Source of the DNA: Erythroxylum novogranatense | Taxonomy: Eukaryota > Streptophyta > Magnoliopsida > Malpighiales > Erythroxylaceae | Reading direction: 5' to 3' | DNA: 64,000 nt | Assembly: GCA_029891385.1 (NCBI GenBank) | Contig: CM057230.1 | Span: 49,703,414 to 49,767,413, forward strand | Part shown: positions 36,216 through 48,740 of the stretch, in pieces | How positions within the stretch are numbered: position 1 is the stretch's first letter | Layout: each line of letters starts with the position of its first letter | Made by a program: the position numbers and the translations under genes | The notes under the pieces: generated by a model | What the model was told of the DNA's origin: nothing | Databases searched by the model: none | The model's input: the letters and a program-made list of their open reading frames with translations, nothing else

Positions 36216-38100
36216 CAAATAAATGCATGTTTGTGAGGTATCCAAAAGAAAGTTATGGTTATCAATTTTATCATCCTCTTGAGCAAAATGTGTTTGTCTC
36301 AAGACAAGCTATATTCTTAGAAAGATAATTTATTCTTAAAGAAAGTAGTAGGAGTGATGTAGAACTTAGAGAAGTTCTAGAACCACAAACACACATCCAA
36401 ATAGAACAAGAACCACAAGTTAATACATTAATTGTCCAATTAATGGTTTAAGAAACACACAATTCGTGATAGTTTGGAAGGGTATGCCATCCTCCTGTTA
36501 GATTAGATCTATATGTTGAAAATGGAAGTGATGTGTGTCACTTATAAATTATGAACATTTTAAGGAAGCAATGTCAGACATCGATTCTTTAAAATGGCAA
36601 GAAGCTATGAAATCTGAAATGGAATCTATGCACACTAACCAAGTATGATCTTTGGTTGATGCACCTGAAGCTATAGTTCCTATTAGGTGCAAATGGATTT
36701 TTAAGAGAAAAACTGACATGGATGGAAATGTACATACGTACAAAGCAAGGTTAGTGACGAAAGGTTACAAATAAAAACAAGGAGTTGATTTTAATGAAAC
36801 TTTTTCGCCAGTAGCAATGCTTAAATTCATAAGGATTTTATTGGCTATAACAACATACCATGATTATAAAATTTGACAAATGAATGTCAAAACAACATTT
36901 CTCAATGGGAATTTGCAAGAGGATATGTATATGATATAACCTGAAGGTTTTGAATCCAAAGAATTTCCTAATCAAGTATGGACTGAAACAAGTGTCACAG
37001 ATTGAAACATCTGTTTTGATGAAACAATCAAAGAGTTTGATTTTATTAAAAATGTGGATGAACCTTGTGTTTATAAGAAGGTAAGTGAGAGTGCAATCAT
37101 TTTCTTAGTGCTTTATGTGGATGACATATTGCTCATTAGAAATGACATTTCAATGCTCCAGTCTGTTAAGATATGGTTATCTAAGAATTTTTCCATGAAG
37201 GATATGGGAAAAGCAGCTTATATACTAGGTATAAAGATCTATGGAGTCAGATCAAAGAGGTTGCTTGGTTTGTCCCAATCTTTGTACAAAGACAAAGTGT
37301 TAAAGAGGCTTAGCATGGAAAATTCTAATAGAGGATTCTTACCTACATCGCCTGGGATATCTCTATCAAAGAGGATGTGTCCTAAGAAACAAGAAGAAAG
37401 AGATAGAATGAATAGTATTTCATACGCTTCGGCTATTGGATTGATCATATATGCGATGCTATGTATAAGATTGGATGTTGCTTATGCTTTGAGCATAACA
37501 AGCATATATCAAGCTAATCCCGGTGAGGGTCATTAGATAGTTGTGAAAAACATCTTGAAGTACTTGAGAAGGATTAAAGATATTTTTCTAGTCTATAGAG
37601 GAACTGAGCTGAGAGTTCAGAGTCACTCAGATGCTAGTTTTCAGTCTGATCAAGATGATAATAGATCACAATCAAGGTATATTTTTACTCTTTATGGTGG
37701 AGCAGTTAGTTGGAAGAGTTCCAAACAACCAACCATTGCAGATTCAACAACTGAAGCTGAGTATATTGCAGTTTTTGAGGCAGCGAAGGAAGCAATATCG
37801 ATCAAGAAGTTCATCACTAAACTTGAAGTGGTTCCTAGCATTGTTGATCCGATAGTAGTGTATTGCGACAACAATGGTGCTATAGCACAAGTGAAGGAAC
37901 CAAGGTCTCATCAGTGATCCAAGCATGTACTCAGAAAATTTCATTTGATCCGGGAGATAGTGAAACAGAAGGACATCCTGATAAAGCGAGTTCTCACTTA
38001 AGAGAATCTAGCAGATCCTCTCACTAAGCCTTTATCTCAAAAGATACATGATAGACATATGGATGGCTATAGTATTTGATACATTGGCAATTAGCTTTAA
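36216..38100 (+). pseudogene. Copia pol 3' half: integrase tail, reverse transcriptase, RNase H
   Basis: It begins at the integrase C-terminus (SNKCMFVRYPKESYG). It then covers the reverse transcriptase (RCKWIFKRKTDMDGN, YKARLVTKGY, LLAITTYHDYKI), the intact catalytic YVDD at 37114-37125, and RNase H (SHSDASFQSDQDDNRSQSRY, DSTTEAEYIAVFEAAKEA, YCDNNGAIAQVKEPRSHQ, NLADPLTKPLSQK). Gag, protease and the integrase core are missing. At least six stops interrupt it, for example at 36645, 37534 and 37915. The left edge fuses in frame to the coiled-coil gene. AAGTGGGAGAT (38104-38114) is the polypurine tract just before the LTR. Confidence 0.9.
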
Positions 38101-38114
38101 CGTAAGTGGGAGAT

Positions 38115-39679
38115 TGTTGGTTTATGCCCTTGTAGTCAATTTTTGGTTGTATATTTATTTGTATAAAATTTTTTTATTCAATAAAAGGCATTTTTTATCT
38201 TTGTGTATTTGTTAATTATTTAATTATTAATCATAAAGATAAAATTCCTGGAATAATTGTTATATAATTAGAAATTATAATGTGATTATAATTATGAGAT
38301 TCGAATTGCATTTTGTATTATTCCTAAAATGTTCATGATCATAGTTTCATTAAGATGAGGTATTGATAAAATGATTAGACTAGCACATATTTGTTTCTTT
38401 CTTATGAAGAAAGTAATTGATCTCAAATATTAAAGCATGGAGATACTTAAACAAATATGTAGGTGCTTATTAGAGAATAAGTTCACTGAACTAACCCAAT
38501 CATGAGAATCCTAAATGAAACATTACTTGTGTGTCTGTGGATTATCTTATTATGATGGTTGTATAATTGATCCTTAGACTTGAGATAACCAAATTTGTCT
38601 CATATAAGAATTACTATGTTTTGATACTACTTATGTTCTATTTTTGGAGTAGTTCATTTCAATTGTTATTGGATATAGTATGAACTATATGAAGATAGTT
38701 GAGTAAATCAATAAAGAATTTATTATCTTAAAGTAATCAGGGAGAATGTTTTGTTGTTTTTTTAATAATAATAATTTTGGGAACCTCTGGCTAGAGTAAA
38801 TTGAAATTTAGAAAAGTTGTTTTCAAATATCAATTATAAATCATTACTAATTATCAAGAACGAACATGATTGGATTATTTAAAGTAGACACAAATTCTAT
38901 ACTCTAATTCTAATTGAAACATTAGATGACAAAATGATTAATTTATACATTATAGCCATGTATAAACAGGTTAAGTCAAACCACTTTGATATTTTTAATA
39001 TTTAGGTGATCATGATATATTGCTAGAGTTCAATCATGATCTATGATTATAAATTGTTTAATTAGGGACTTAAAGATAAATTAAAAGAGTTTTAATTCAT
39101 CGATTCTAATTATGAATTAGAATTAGAATTTATAACCATGACCAATATATTAGGAATCTAATGGGTCACACATAAAATGTCTATAAAGGAGAACGTGAAA
39201 ATTTGAATTAAGTTGGACTTAATTGAAAGTTTTAGAAACTTTAAAGATCAATATGTGATATTTGATCTTATAAAGATTATTTCATAATTATAATTAAAGT
39301 TTGATTTTAGTTATAATTTTAACAAAATTCAAGAACATAAAATATAAAATTTTTCATATAAAAGAAAATTAGAAAAAAAAATTGGATGCTAGTGTTTCTT
39401 ACATTTTTCCTCTAAAATTGTATTTGAGTTTTCTCTAAATAAATATGTGGATATGATTAGAGACCGGACGATTGAAAGACTCGTGGATTGACGGATTCAA
39501 AGAAACAAAAATTATAACAGAAAATCAAATAAGTTAGTAGAGCTTTGTCAATTTTTGTTTTATGTTTCTAATTTAATTATGTTAAATTTTATGTTTCTAA
39601 TTTAATTATGTTAAAGTTAATTCCATGGAAAAAAATTTATATAATTTCCTAGATTTGTTTTTGCGTTATTTTTCCAACA
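38115..39679 (+). repeat. Copia 3' LTR
   Basis: It runs TGTTGGTTTATGCCC...TTTTTCCAACA (1565 bp), directly after a polypurine tract. A diverged partner fragment lies at 32975-33346. Within it, the phrase TTTTATGTTTCTAATTTAATTATGTTAAA is tandemly duplicated near 39557-39615. Confidence 0.85.
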
Positions 39680-40240
39680 CCATTTGAAATCAAGTCTTTA
39701 ATACCCAATATTTATTATTTTGATTTCTTTTCATTGCAGTCAAATCTACAAGAGCCATTAAGTAATCTAACAAATAATTCACATCACGATGACATGCTTG
39801 ATAAATCTTGCCTGGAAGCGCATCGGAGCATCGATGTCAAGAGCCATACTGCCGTTTTACGGACAAATGCAGTCACCGGAGGAAGAGCTAAAAACGTTAT
39901 GGCTTCTCTCCTGCGGTGGCTTTTGGCACTGTCACAATTGAAGAAGCCGCTTCACCTCACTGGAAAACATGGAAACATGAGAAGACGGTGTGTGGAGATG
40001 TTGCAATCCACGACAGCTTGGTGGAGGCATGGAGATGTCGGCAGAAAAGAAGACGGACAGATGCATGCCGACGCAAGAGGCATGGCGTCGCTTGCGGGAG
40101 TAATGGTGGTGAGGATGGCCGGCGGTGGACAGTTGGCAACGTCAGGCGGCTGCGACGATGGTTGCTAATTTGAAGAAGGTGGCGTCTGCAACATATTGTC
40201 GTTGGAGATGTTTCGATAAGTGAATAAAGGCAATAAGGCA
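39680..40240 (+). other. GC-richer, exon-like stretch of unknown origin
   Basis: After the LTR, TTTTCATTGCAG (ending 39739) looks like a splice acceptor. It is followed by an open frame to 40168 with no family I recognise (SNLQEPLSNLTNNSHHDDML and onward, becoming Arg/Gly-rich). Base composition is clearly richer in GC than the flanks. It could be the remains of a host exon into which the Copia element inserted, or simply a captured fragment. Confidence 0.3.
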
Positions 40241-41479
40241 TCCAAGGTTACTAATGCTTGACGACATGGGCACCATCTCAAGGCCAAAATAAGGATTGTT
40301 TACTAATTATTGTCAAGCAGGTGGTATAAAACTTAAAAAGGAATTGTGGTTTTAATTACTAATATAGTGACATAGTTCTTAAAATAGATAGATATTCCAA
40401 AAAAATTCATTGTCTTTTTTTCATATCCCTTTAAACACAAATTCCAATTTGTTTTAAAAATATAAAAATCAAACTTAAAAACACGAGAAAAATGTTAATT
40501 TCTAAAATTTAGGTCCAATTTTGACTAATTGCCAAAAACTTCCATTTCATAATCTAAACTCAACTTTTTATAATTAAGGTTTCATCCCTTCTTTGGTATT
40601 ATTTAGCATTACTCAGTTGGCAAAAAGTGACCGCTAATTCGTATACTATGCAATTATAAAAATTTTATAGTAGTAAGATTTATATCTTTAATGACGACAA
40701 CATTTATTTACGTCACACATTAATCGTTTGACTATAACATATGACATAAAAATCATATATCTTTTAAAGTTTACAATATAGTTTTATAAATATGCATGCA
40801 AATTAAGTAAAATACTTAAAAAATTTTGTACATATATATTTTATACACTGGCTCATTTATAATTCCTTTTGACTGGAAGCATACTAAAAATTGCTCATTG
40901 CTTACGGCTCTACCGTTGATGTCATTCTTGTCCTTGTCATTTTTAGGTGTTATATGCCACTACCTTCCTCATATATATTAACAGAGGTTCACTCTAATAT
41001 CATCTCTAGCAGATTAGATTCAAACTATATCAATAATAGTTCAATTCATAACTTATAGAAGTATGAGGCGAAAACTATTTGGGTAACAATCACTTAATAT
41101 TTATTTTTGTATGCTTATAAACCTTTTCATTTCTCATTTTCTTTTTTATATGAGATTTGACATTCCTACAAATGAGAAATCACCGCTTAGGTAGGTTCGT
41201 AATCATTGGTTAGTGTCAATCATATTAAATATATTTATAATTATATGGTTTCGACTATATATATTTTCATTAACATATTTTCTTATTTTGATTTTATATA
41301 GTTAATTTTATGTCTCTATATATTTTGAGTTTTATAGTTTTAGCATATTTTTTTTATGGAAAGTAAGTGATTGATATTTATAGAAAAAGAAAAGTACAAT
41401 GCAATATACATGGTGACAGAATGCCATTAACAAAAGTAGTTAACAAAATAGTGACCTAACTATCTTGACATTCACTAAA
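40241..41479. other. Intergenic, no gene recognised
   Basis: AT-rich sequence with many stops in all frames and no terminal repeats or family motifs. Confidence 0.5.
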
Positions 41480-41899
41480 GCTATATAGACTGAACTAAGG
41501 AATTCCAGCATTTCCAATCTACTTCTTATTTCAAGGTTTAGTTTTTTTTTTTCTGACCATTAGCTATCAGTGTAATAATAGCCGTGGAGGTAGATTCTAT
41601 TATAATTGAAATGCAATTGTGTTAGACAATCCCAATGCAATCTGTTGTTTCTTTCCTTCCAACTATAACTTTAGCACCAAGACTGCATCTAAAAAGCTTG
41701 AAATATTCTTTATTCTTAAGTTCAGTTTGCTGGCCTAAAGTATTATCTCACTCTATTAAGCCACTCTAAAGTGTGCAAGCATTTTGTTCCAGATCCATTA
41801 TTACAAGTGCAGCCAAAGAAGAGGTGATTGAAGCTTCCATTGTTGTTCCCACATAACTTGGAATTGAGATTAGAGTCATTGCATTTTGGAGACTCTTTG
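41480..41899 (-). pseudogene. LINE 3' fragment (zf-RVT-like), part 1
   Basis: A minus-strand frame around 41890-41750 reads SKLCGNNNGSFNHLFFGCTC and then HTLEWL. This resembles the zinc-binding zf-RVT tail of plant LINE ORF2 (C..C, then HLFF.C, then W). The part below 41700 is too decayed to assign. The hAT element at 41908 separates it from 45217-45430. Confidence 0.4.
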
Positions 41900-42408
41900 G
41901 TAGTAAGCAAGGGAATTATTTAAAATTTTAATGTCATAAAAAATAAAATTTTACCCTTATCTACTTAACTGATGAAAAAAATACAAATATATTAAGATAT
42001 TAAATAAAAATAAAATTTGAGCCCATCTATTTTATTAAAATTACTATTATTTGGGCCCATAATTTTTTAAATAAAAACTTACAAATAAAGAGATAAAACT
42101 TACATATTTAATTAACTTTTTTTATTCAAAATTTTTACCCTTTTAGCTTCTTTATCGTACTATTTTTTTGTCTTTTTGACTTTTTTTTTCCCTAATTGTA
42201 CAAGAACTATCGCACGTTGCACGCCAAAGCAATATTCTCGTAAGCACTTCTGTGATCCATAAGCAATGACGAGTCCTTCCACGCATGGCGTGAGCGGCGA
42301 TCTGAACCTTGATCACCTACGCAGTGCAGAGTCGTCTTTGGCTATAAAGGTTATTCACATGTAAATTGTAATAGTTTATTATTGTTGTTTTGAATGGGAC
42401 ATCTCATA

Positions 42409-42518
42409 GTTGATAAACGTTGCTTTCTGGCGTTTATAAACAAAGCATAATGGTTGTTGTCTTGTTGATAAACGTTGCTTTCTGGCGTTTATCAACAAAG
42501 CATAATAGTTGATAAACG
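42409..42518 (+). repeat. Hairpin-forming repeats in the hAT 5' region
   Basis: GTTGATAAACG (42464-42474) and CGTTTATCAAC (42486-42496) form a perfect 11-bp stem with an 11-base loop, TTGCTTTCTGG. An earlier copy (42409-42419 with 42431-42441) has the same loop and one mismatch. A third half-copy of the stem starts at 42508. Confidence 0.9.
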
Positions 42519-42730
42519 TGAAGGTAATTAGGTAAAAGTCTAATATTAGAATATACATAATTATAAATCATTTCACATATAAAAATAATATTTTCCATAA
42601 ATTATTTTTTTTATTTGCATATATGTAAAGTGTTTTTAAATAGTTTTAATTACTTAATTTTTTGTGAATAGATATATTTTGTTTATTTTGTATTCAATTT
42701 GTCCCTAATTACTTAACTTTGATTTCAGTT

Positions 42731-45072
42731 ATGGACAAATTTCTCAAAAGGCCTCATACAAATAAGGATTCTAGCCCCAACCCTTTAAAACATCCTCATT
42801 TAGAAGTCAATTTAGATGATCTTCAGTCTGATCCAGGATTGTGAAATTTTTTTTCAGATTATCATCCTAATGACCGTGATAGAATATGAAGAGCTTATTT
42901 GCAAAAGGGTCCATGTCAACCTTTTGAGCATGATTTTCCACAAAGAAAATTTGGAAATATTTATCGTAGATTTGTTCCATCTTGGTTTAAAGAATACGCT
43001 AATTGGTTGGAGTATAGTGTTACAAAAGATGCAGCTTTTTGTTTATGTTGTTATCTTTTTAGGTCGAATATTGGAAGTCAAGCAAATGGTGATGCTTTCG
43101 TTATTGATGGATTTAACAATTGGAAGAAAAAATATAGATTTCATATTCATATAGGAGGTCCTAATAGTTCTCACAATATCGCTCGGAAGAAATGTGAAGA
43201 TTTGATGAATCAGAAACTACATATTCAAGTTGCTTATACTAATCAATCCAACCATGCTCAAAAGGACTATCGTATCCAACTTACTGCATCGGTGGATTGT
43301 GTTCGATTCCTTTTACGTCAAGGATTGGTTTTTTGTGGTCATGATGAATCAGAGACTTCTAGTAATAATGGTAATTTTCTTCAACTTTTACAATTCTTGG
43401 CTGACCATAATGAAGCTATCAACAATGTTGTTTTAAGCAATGCCCGTGGAAATCTTAAGGTCATTGCTCCTGACATACAAAAGGATATTGTCAAAGCCGC
43501 TGCAATTGAAACCTCCAATGCCATTATTAATGATCTTCAAGGTGGGTTATTTTCTATCCTTATTGATGAGTCTCGTGATGTCTCAATCAAAGAACAATTG
43601 GCTATTGTTTTACGTTATGTGAATGCAAAAGGATGTGTGCTTGAGCGATTTATTGGTATTATTCATGTTAGTGATACCACCTCTTTATCACTAAAATTGT
43701 AATAGATGAATTGTTTTCAAAGCATGGATTGAGCATATCATCTTTACGTGGGCAAGGCTATGATGGAGCTAGCAATATGCAAGGAGCAATTAATGGTTTG
43801 AAGACTTTGATTTTAAAAGAAAATAATTCAGCTCACTATGTTCATTATTTCTCTCACCAATTGCAATTAGCACTTGTAGCGGTGGCCAAGAATCATGTAC
43901 ATGTTGCTTTGTTGTTTAACACAGTCTCAAGCTTATCAAATATAGTTGGAGGTTCTTGTAAAAGAAAAGATCTTCTTTGTGAGAAACAATTTAGTAAGAT
44001 TGTTGAAGGGCTGAAAAATGGTGAACTTTCAAGTGGTAAAGGCTTACATCAAGAAACTTCTCTTTAAAGACCAGGTGACACACGTTGGGGCACACATTAT
44101 GGACCATTATCAAGCTTAATCATGATGTTTGACTCCATAGTTGATGTTCTAGAGATCATTATAGAAGAAGGCACAACTTCAGAGCAAAAAGGTGAAGCAT
44201 ATGCTTTGCTTGATTTTATCCAATCTTATGAATTTGTGTTTAGTTTGCTTTTGATGAAAAAATTCTTGGGCATCATAAATTAATTATCTCAAGCGTTGCA
44301 AAGGAAGGATCAAGACATTATCAATGCAATTTCTTTGATTAAAGTTTCCAAACAATGATTACAAATGATGAGGGATGATGGGTGACAGTCCTTATTTTAT
44401 GAAACATCTTCATTTTGTGAGAACCATGATATTGTCATTCCAAATATGGATGAAAATTTTGTATATCAGAGAAGGTCAAGAAGAAATGCACAAAAAATGA
44501 CGAATTTGCATCATTATCAAGTGGAATTATTTTACACTATGATTGATATGCAACTTCAAGAGCTCAACAATCGCTTCAATGAGGTAAATACCAAGTTGCT
44601 TATTTGTGTGGCATGCTTGAATCCAAGTGACTCTTTTTATGCTTTTGATAAGCAATAGTTGATTCAGCTTGCTGAATTTTACCCTTCTGATTTATCTAAA
44701 GTAGAGCTTATTACTCTTGGTGATCAACTTGATAATTATATTGTTGATATGCAATCTGATGATCGATTTTCGATATTAAATAGGATTAGTGATCTTGTCA
44801 AGAAGCTGGTCGAAACAAAAAAGGATGTTGTGTACCCTTTAGTATTTTTACTTGTGAGATTAGCTTTGATTTTGCCTATTGCTATTGCATCGGTGGAAAG
44901 AGCATTTTCTGCAATGAAGATAGTGAAAAATCGCTTGCGCAATCGAATGGGAGATTCTTGGATGAATGACTGTTTGATCACATATATTGAGAAAGATATC
45001 TTCAATAGTATTGACAATGAGAAAATTTTACAGCGATATCAAAATATGAGGACTCGTAGGGAACGATTGTAA
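42731..45072 (+). pseudogene. hAT transposase (TTF-type zinc finger, DUF4371, C-terminal dimerisation domain)
   Basis: The start ATG is at 42731 (MDKFLKRPHTNKDSS). Domains in order: a TTF-type zinc finger around 42940-43130 (YRRFVPSWF, CLCCYLF, GFNNWKK), DUF4371 and the RNase H-like core (ILIDESRDVSIKEQ with catalytic-type Asp, then GQGYDGASNMQGAINGLK), and a C-terminal hAT dimerisation domain (ASVERAFSAMKIVKNRLRNR, about 44890-44950). The family usually has about 750-800 residues; the span here fits. Stops at 42841, 42887, 43700, 44068, 44281 and 44657 and some frame changes disable it. In active copies such proteins excise and reinsert the element in the nucleus. Confidence 0.9.
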
Positions 45073-45216
45073 TAGGTTATATGTAAAAAGCTTAAGACAA
45101 TAATGTAATTTTTTTTAATCAAATATATAAATATTTGTAATTTTCAATGTTATAAGAGTACTTTAAATATTTTGCCCCCACTCAAAATAATTTTTGGATC
45201 TGCCCCTAGTAGTAAG

Positions 45217-45430
45217 TCTGCCTATGACTGCCAAATATAGGGTGAATGAATGTGCAAGTAAGATGTATATATTGCAAACCAAGGCTTGATTGTGGGATTA
45301 TAGATATCTAGCAGTTTTCTCTTACAAGACTGGAGATTAGAGCACACTGATTTATCTGTTGTCCATAGAATGGTGTCAGGCATGAAGGAGTTTATTTTGT
45401 CTATATAAGCATATTGTCTATATAGTAGTA
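45217..45430 (-). pseudogene. LINE 3' fragment, part 2
   Basis: Continues, beyond the hAT insertion, the minus-strand sequence of 41480-41899. Removing the hAT element and one target copy restores a continuous stretch. The protein reading here (YNPTIKPWFAIYTSYLHI) is weakly LINE-like at best. Confidence 0.35.
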
Positions 45431-46321
45431 TGTTAAGTTAGTTATATATTTTGATTTTATACTTTCAATTTTTGGAAATAAAATGGGATGCTCCATTAAT
45501 TCTCAACTTTTAGAATTTCTCGAATAAAAAATTCTCGTGATTATTGAAAGATTTTTGCTTCATGCTTTAAGTTAAGAATTTGGTTGGATTGTCATATCAA
45601 TAACATTTGATTAGTCCTTGGTATTCATATCAAGTATATTTTGTTGTTATTTTAATAGATGTTTAATATAATAGGTTTTAAAAGATTTAAAACTAGAAGC
45701 AATGTTTATGATAATTTTAAAATTGAATTTTTAAGTAACTTAAAACAAAAGAAGTTCCTTGTCTTTTATCTTATTTACTTAACTTACATTAATTTTACAC
45801 TACATTTTTGTAAATACATGAGATGCCCCAATCTTGATATTCTTATAACAACATACCACATTTCTTTTACTCACCAATTAATTTTAGTTAATGTTTGCTC
45901 ATCAAAACATTACTTTTAGTAATAACGAATTCCATTAATTACTAGAAAAACTTCTCTTAATACTTTTTTTAATAACTTGTGTGGTATATTTGATTTAGTA
46001 TGCAGTGATCATCAAACAATGAAACAATTACTTCTTTAATTACAAGATAGAAGAGGTAAACACTAGTACAGGAGGGAAAGAAGCATCCAATGCTAAAGTG
46101 CAAAGAAGGTATATTTATCGATATTGAAGCAATGATTAAATAACTTAAATGCATGGCTCTTTTCATTTCTTGTATGCTATTTTTCTTTCTTTTTTTTACC
46201 TTCTGCCTCTTCTTCCGTTTATTTGATTTCATTGAATTTATAATGGATTCATGTCCTAATGCGTTAGAATCCTTTGTCATCATTCAACATTTTTTATGCT
46301 ACATATGAGACAATGGATTGA
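45431..46321. other. Intergenic, no gene recognised
   Basis: Very AT-rich. I saw no coding, RNA or element signature. Confidence 0.5.
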
Positions 46322-47740
46322 CACTAGTGACGATTGTTTTGTGACTAACTATTGTTTCGTCACAAATACGAGGTCTTTTGTGATAAGACAATGGATTGAC
46401 ACTATTGTTTGGACTAACTGTGATGATTTATTTTTTTATCACTAATACAATAGTAATTGTGATAATTTAGTATCTTTTACAATTAAGTTGTCACTATTAA
46501 TATATTAATAGTGACAACTTTTCTTTTATCATTAAGTTTGTCATTAAAAGTCTATGCAATTTGGCGCCAAAATGATTTTGGTGGGAATAAATTGTAATTG
46601 TGACAAAATATATGTTAGTAACTAATATTTTTTATTTGTTGTGACAAAACATAGTTTGGCCACTAATTTTTTTTCTTTTTGTTACGAAACGATTAATCGT
46701 CACACAATATTTTTACTTGTTGTGACAAAATATTTTGTCAATAAATATTCAATTAATTAGTAGCTATTTTATATTGTCACAATAATCGAACTATAACTAC
46801 GGTCACAACTATTCGTAATTTAGAGACAAATTTTTTATAATTAACTATTTTTGTCCTCACAAATACGATATTTTTTAATGCCAAGATAATTGATTGACAC
46901 TATTGTTTGGATTATCTGTGATGATTTATATGTTTTGTTACTAATACAATGGTAATTGTGACAATTTAGTATCTTTCACAGCTAAATTGTCACTATTAAT
47001 ATATTAATAATGTTAAACTTTATTTTATCACTAAGATTTGTCACTAAAAGCCTATGAAATTTGATGCAAAAATAATTTTGGCGGGAATAAATTGTAACTG
47101 TGACAAAACATATCTTAGTAACTAATATTTTCTATTTGTTGTGACAGAAATAGTATGGTCGTTAGTATTTTGTTTTTTTGTTACGAAACTATTAATCGCC
47201 ATACAATATTTTACTCGTGATAAAAAATGTTATCAATAAATATTCAATTAATTAGTGTCTATTTGATATTGTCACAATAACCAAACTATAATTATGGTGA
47301 CAACTATTAGTAATTTAGTGACAATTGTTTGTGACAAAATATTTTTGTCAGCAGAAATATGATATTTTTTTATTGTCAAAACAATTGATTGGATTATCTG
47401 TGATGATTTATATGTTTTGTCACTAATGTAAAGGTAATTGTGGCAATTTAGTATCTTTCACAGCTAAATTGTCACTATTAATATATGAATAGTATTAAAC
47501 TTTATTTTATCACTAAGTTTTGTCACTAAAAGTCTATGAAATTTGGCAAAAAAATAATTTTAGCGGTAATTAATTGTAATTGTGACAAAACATATGTTGA
47601 TGACTAATATTTTATTTTTATTGTAACAAAACATTATTTTGTCACCAATATTTTTTTCTTGTTGTGACGAAACAATTTATTTTCGCCCAATGTTACTAAT
47701 ATTTTTTCTTCCTAGACAAGCTTCGAGTCAAACTGTCATA
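46322..47740. repeat. CACTA-like tandem repeat block, period about 480-500 bp
   Basis: The phrase TGATGATTTA following CTGTG recurs at 46421, 46919 and 47401. In each unit the same series follows: AATTGTGACAATTTAGTATC, TAAATTGTCACTATTAATAT, TTTGTCACTAAAAG and TGTGACAAAACATA. About 2.7 units are present. CACTAGTGACGATTG at 46323 could be a CACTA terminus, but no matching right end was found. The many GTGACAAAA / TTTTGTCAC inversions within each unit could form hairpins. No protein is encoded. Confidence 0.7.
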
Positions 47741-48025
47741 TTTTTTTCTTGTTACCGTTCCTATTGACAATCGATTTGTTTGGGTTTGTTTAAATTAAAA
47801 TTTTATCTTAAATTTTAAATTTTAAAATTAATTTAATTTATTAATTCCAAACAATACCCAACTAAGAAATAACTTGTCATCCCATGGTTTGCTTATGGAG
47901 AAGTAAATGAATGAAAACAACCAAATTACTTAGTCTGTTTACCAAAATGAATGAAAACAACCATATTACTTAGTCGGGTGACTCCTATGCCCTGTAGAGA
48001 CTGTCTACCTAAAACAATCCTTAGC
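47741..48025. repeat. Intergenic with a 40-bp tandem duplication
   Basis: AAATGAATGAAAACAACC starts at 47905 and again at 47945, and the similarity extends to ATTACTTAGTC in both. No gene is seen. Confidence 0.85.
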
Positions 48026-48740
48026 TTGTATGTTGGACCCCGAACCTTGGAGTGAAAATTTAGAAATAATGAATAAAATCAAATGAGTGTTTTATATGAA
48101 ATCTATGTTATAGATGAATATGCTATTGGAGTATGAATCATGCATGGATGATGGGTGGAGAAGCCTTACGCATGAATCATGATTAGATATGTAAGAGTAT
48201 GAAAGAACGAGAGTTTATGAATGACAAGACATTATGGAAAGTAAGAAAACATATGCATTGAGGTTGAGATTGGGGTAAATTCCAAATCATGGTGAATTGT
48301 GATAAATGATGTGTATTTAAGAAAGTGAAGTTAGGATAATTGTTAAATGTATATGTTGATTCAGGGGAAATTAAGAGATGATTGAAATAGAATTGGCCAA
48401 AGTAGCCTTCTTTGAAGTTGTAGTTTGTTCTTCCATGTTTCCAACGAGACTAAGAATGCAAGATTTCGAGATCGGAGTTAAGAGTTATAGTTGATCCAAG
48501 TTATGATGTTATTTGAGTTTGATGTTAGTGACAGCTATGATGAATGTTTGAAAGTTGAGGTTTTGATGAATCAATTTAGTTGAGATTTGAAAAGTTCATG
48601 AATTTAAATTGTTTCTTGAAGTGTTATGAAGTGTTTAAGTATTTGAATAAGTGAATATGTGGAGATTATAAGAGTATGTGATGGTAGTTTGAATGAGAGA
48701 AACATTGGAAGAAGGTTGAAGAAGTTTTGGAAAATCGCAT

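Larger units (their letters stand above)
41908..45208 (+). mobile_element. hAT-superfamily DNA transposon, inactivated
   Basis: An exact 8-bp target duplication GTAGTAAG flanks the element (41900-41907 and 45209-45216), the hallmark of hAT insertion. The left end reads CAAGGGAATTATTT. The right end, on the other strand, reads TAGGGGCAGATCC. The two are short, degenerate inverted termini around the CA(G/A)GGG hAT consensus. Inside, one plus-strand transposase pseudogene (42731-45072) occupies most of the length, after an 0.8-kb non-coding region with hairpin repeats. It is inserted in a LINE fragment and is therefore the younger of the two. Confidence 0.9.
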
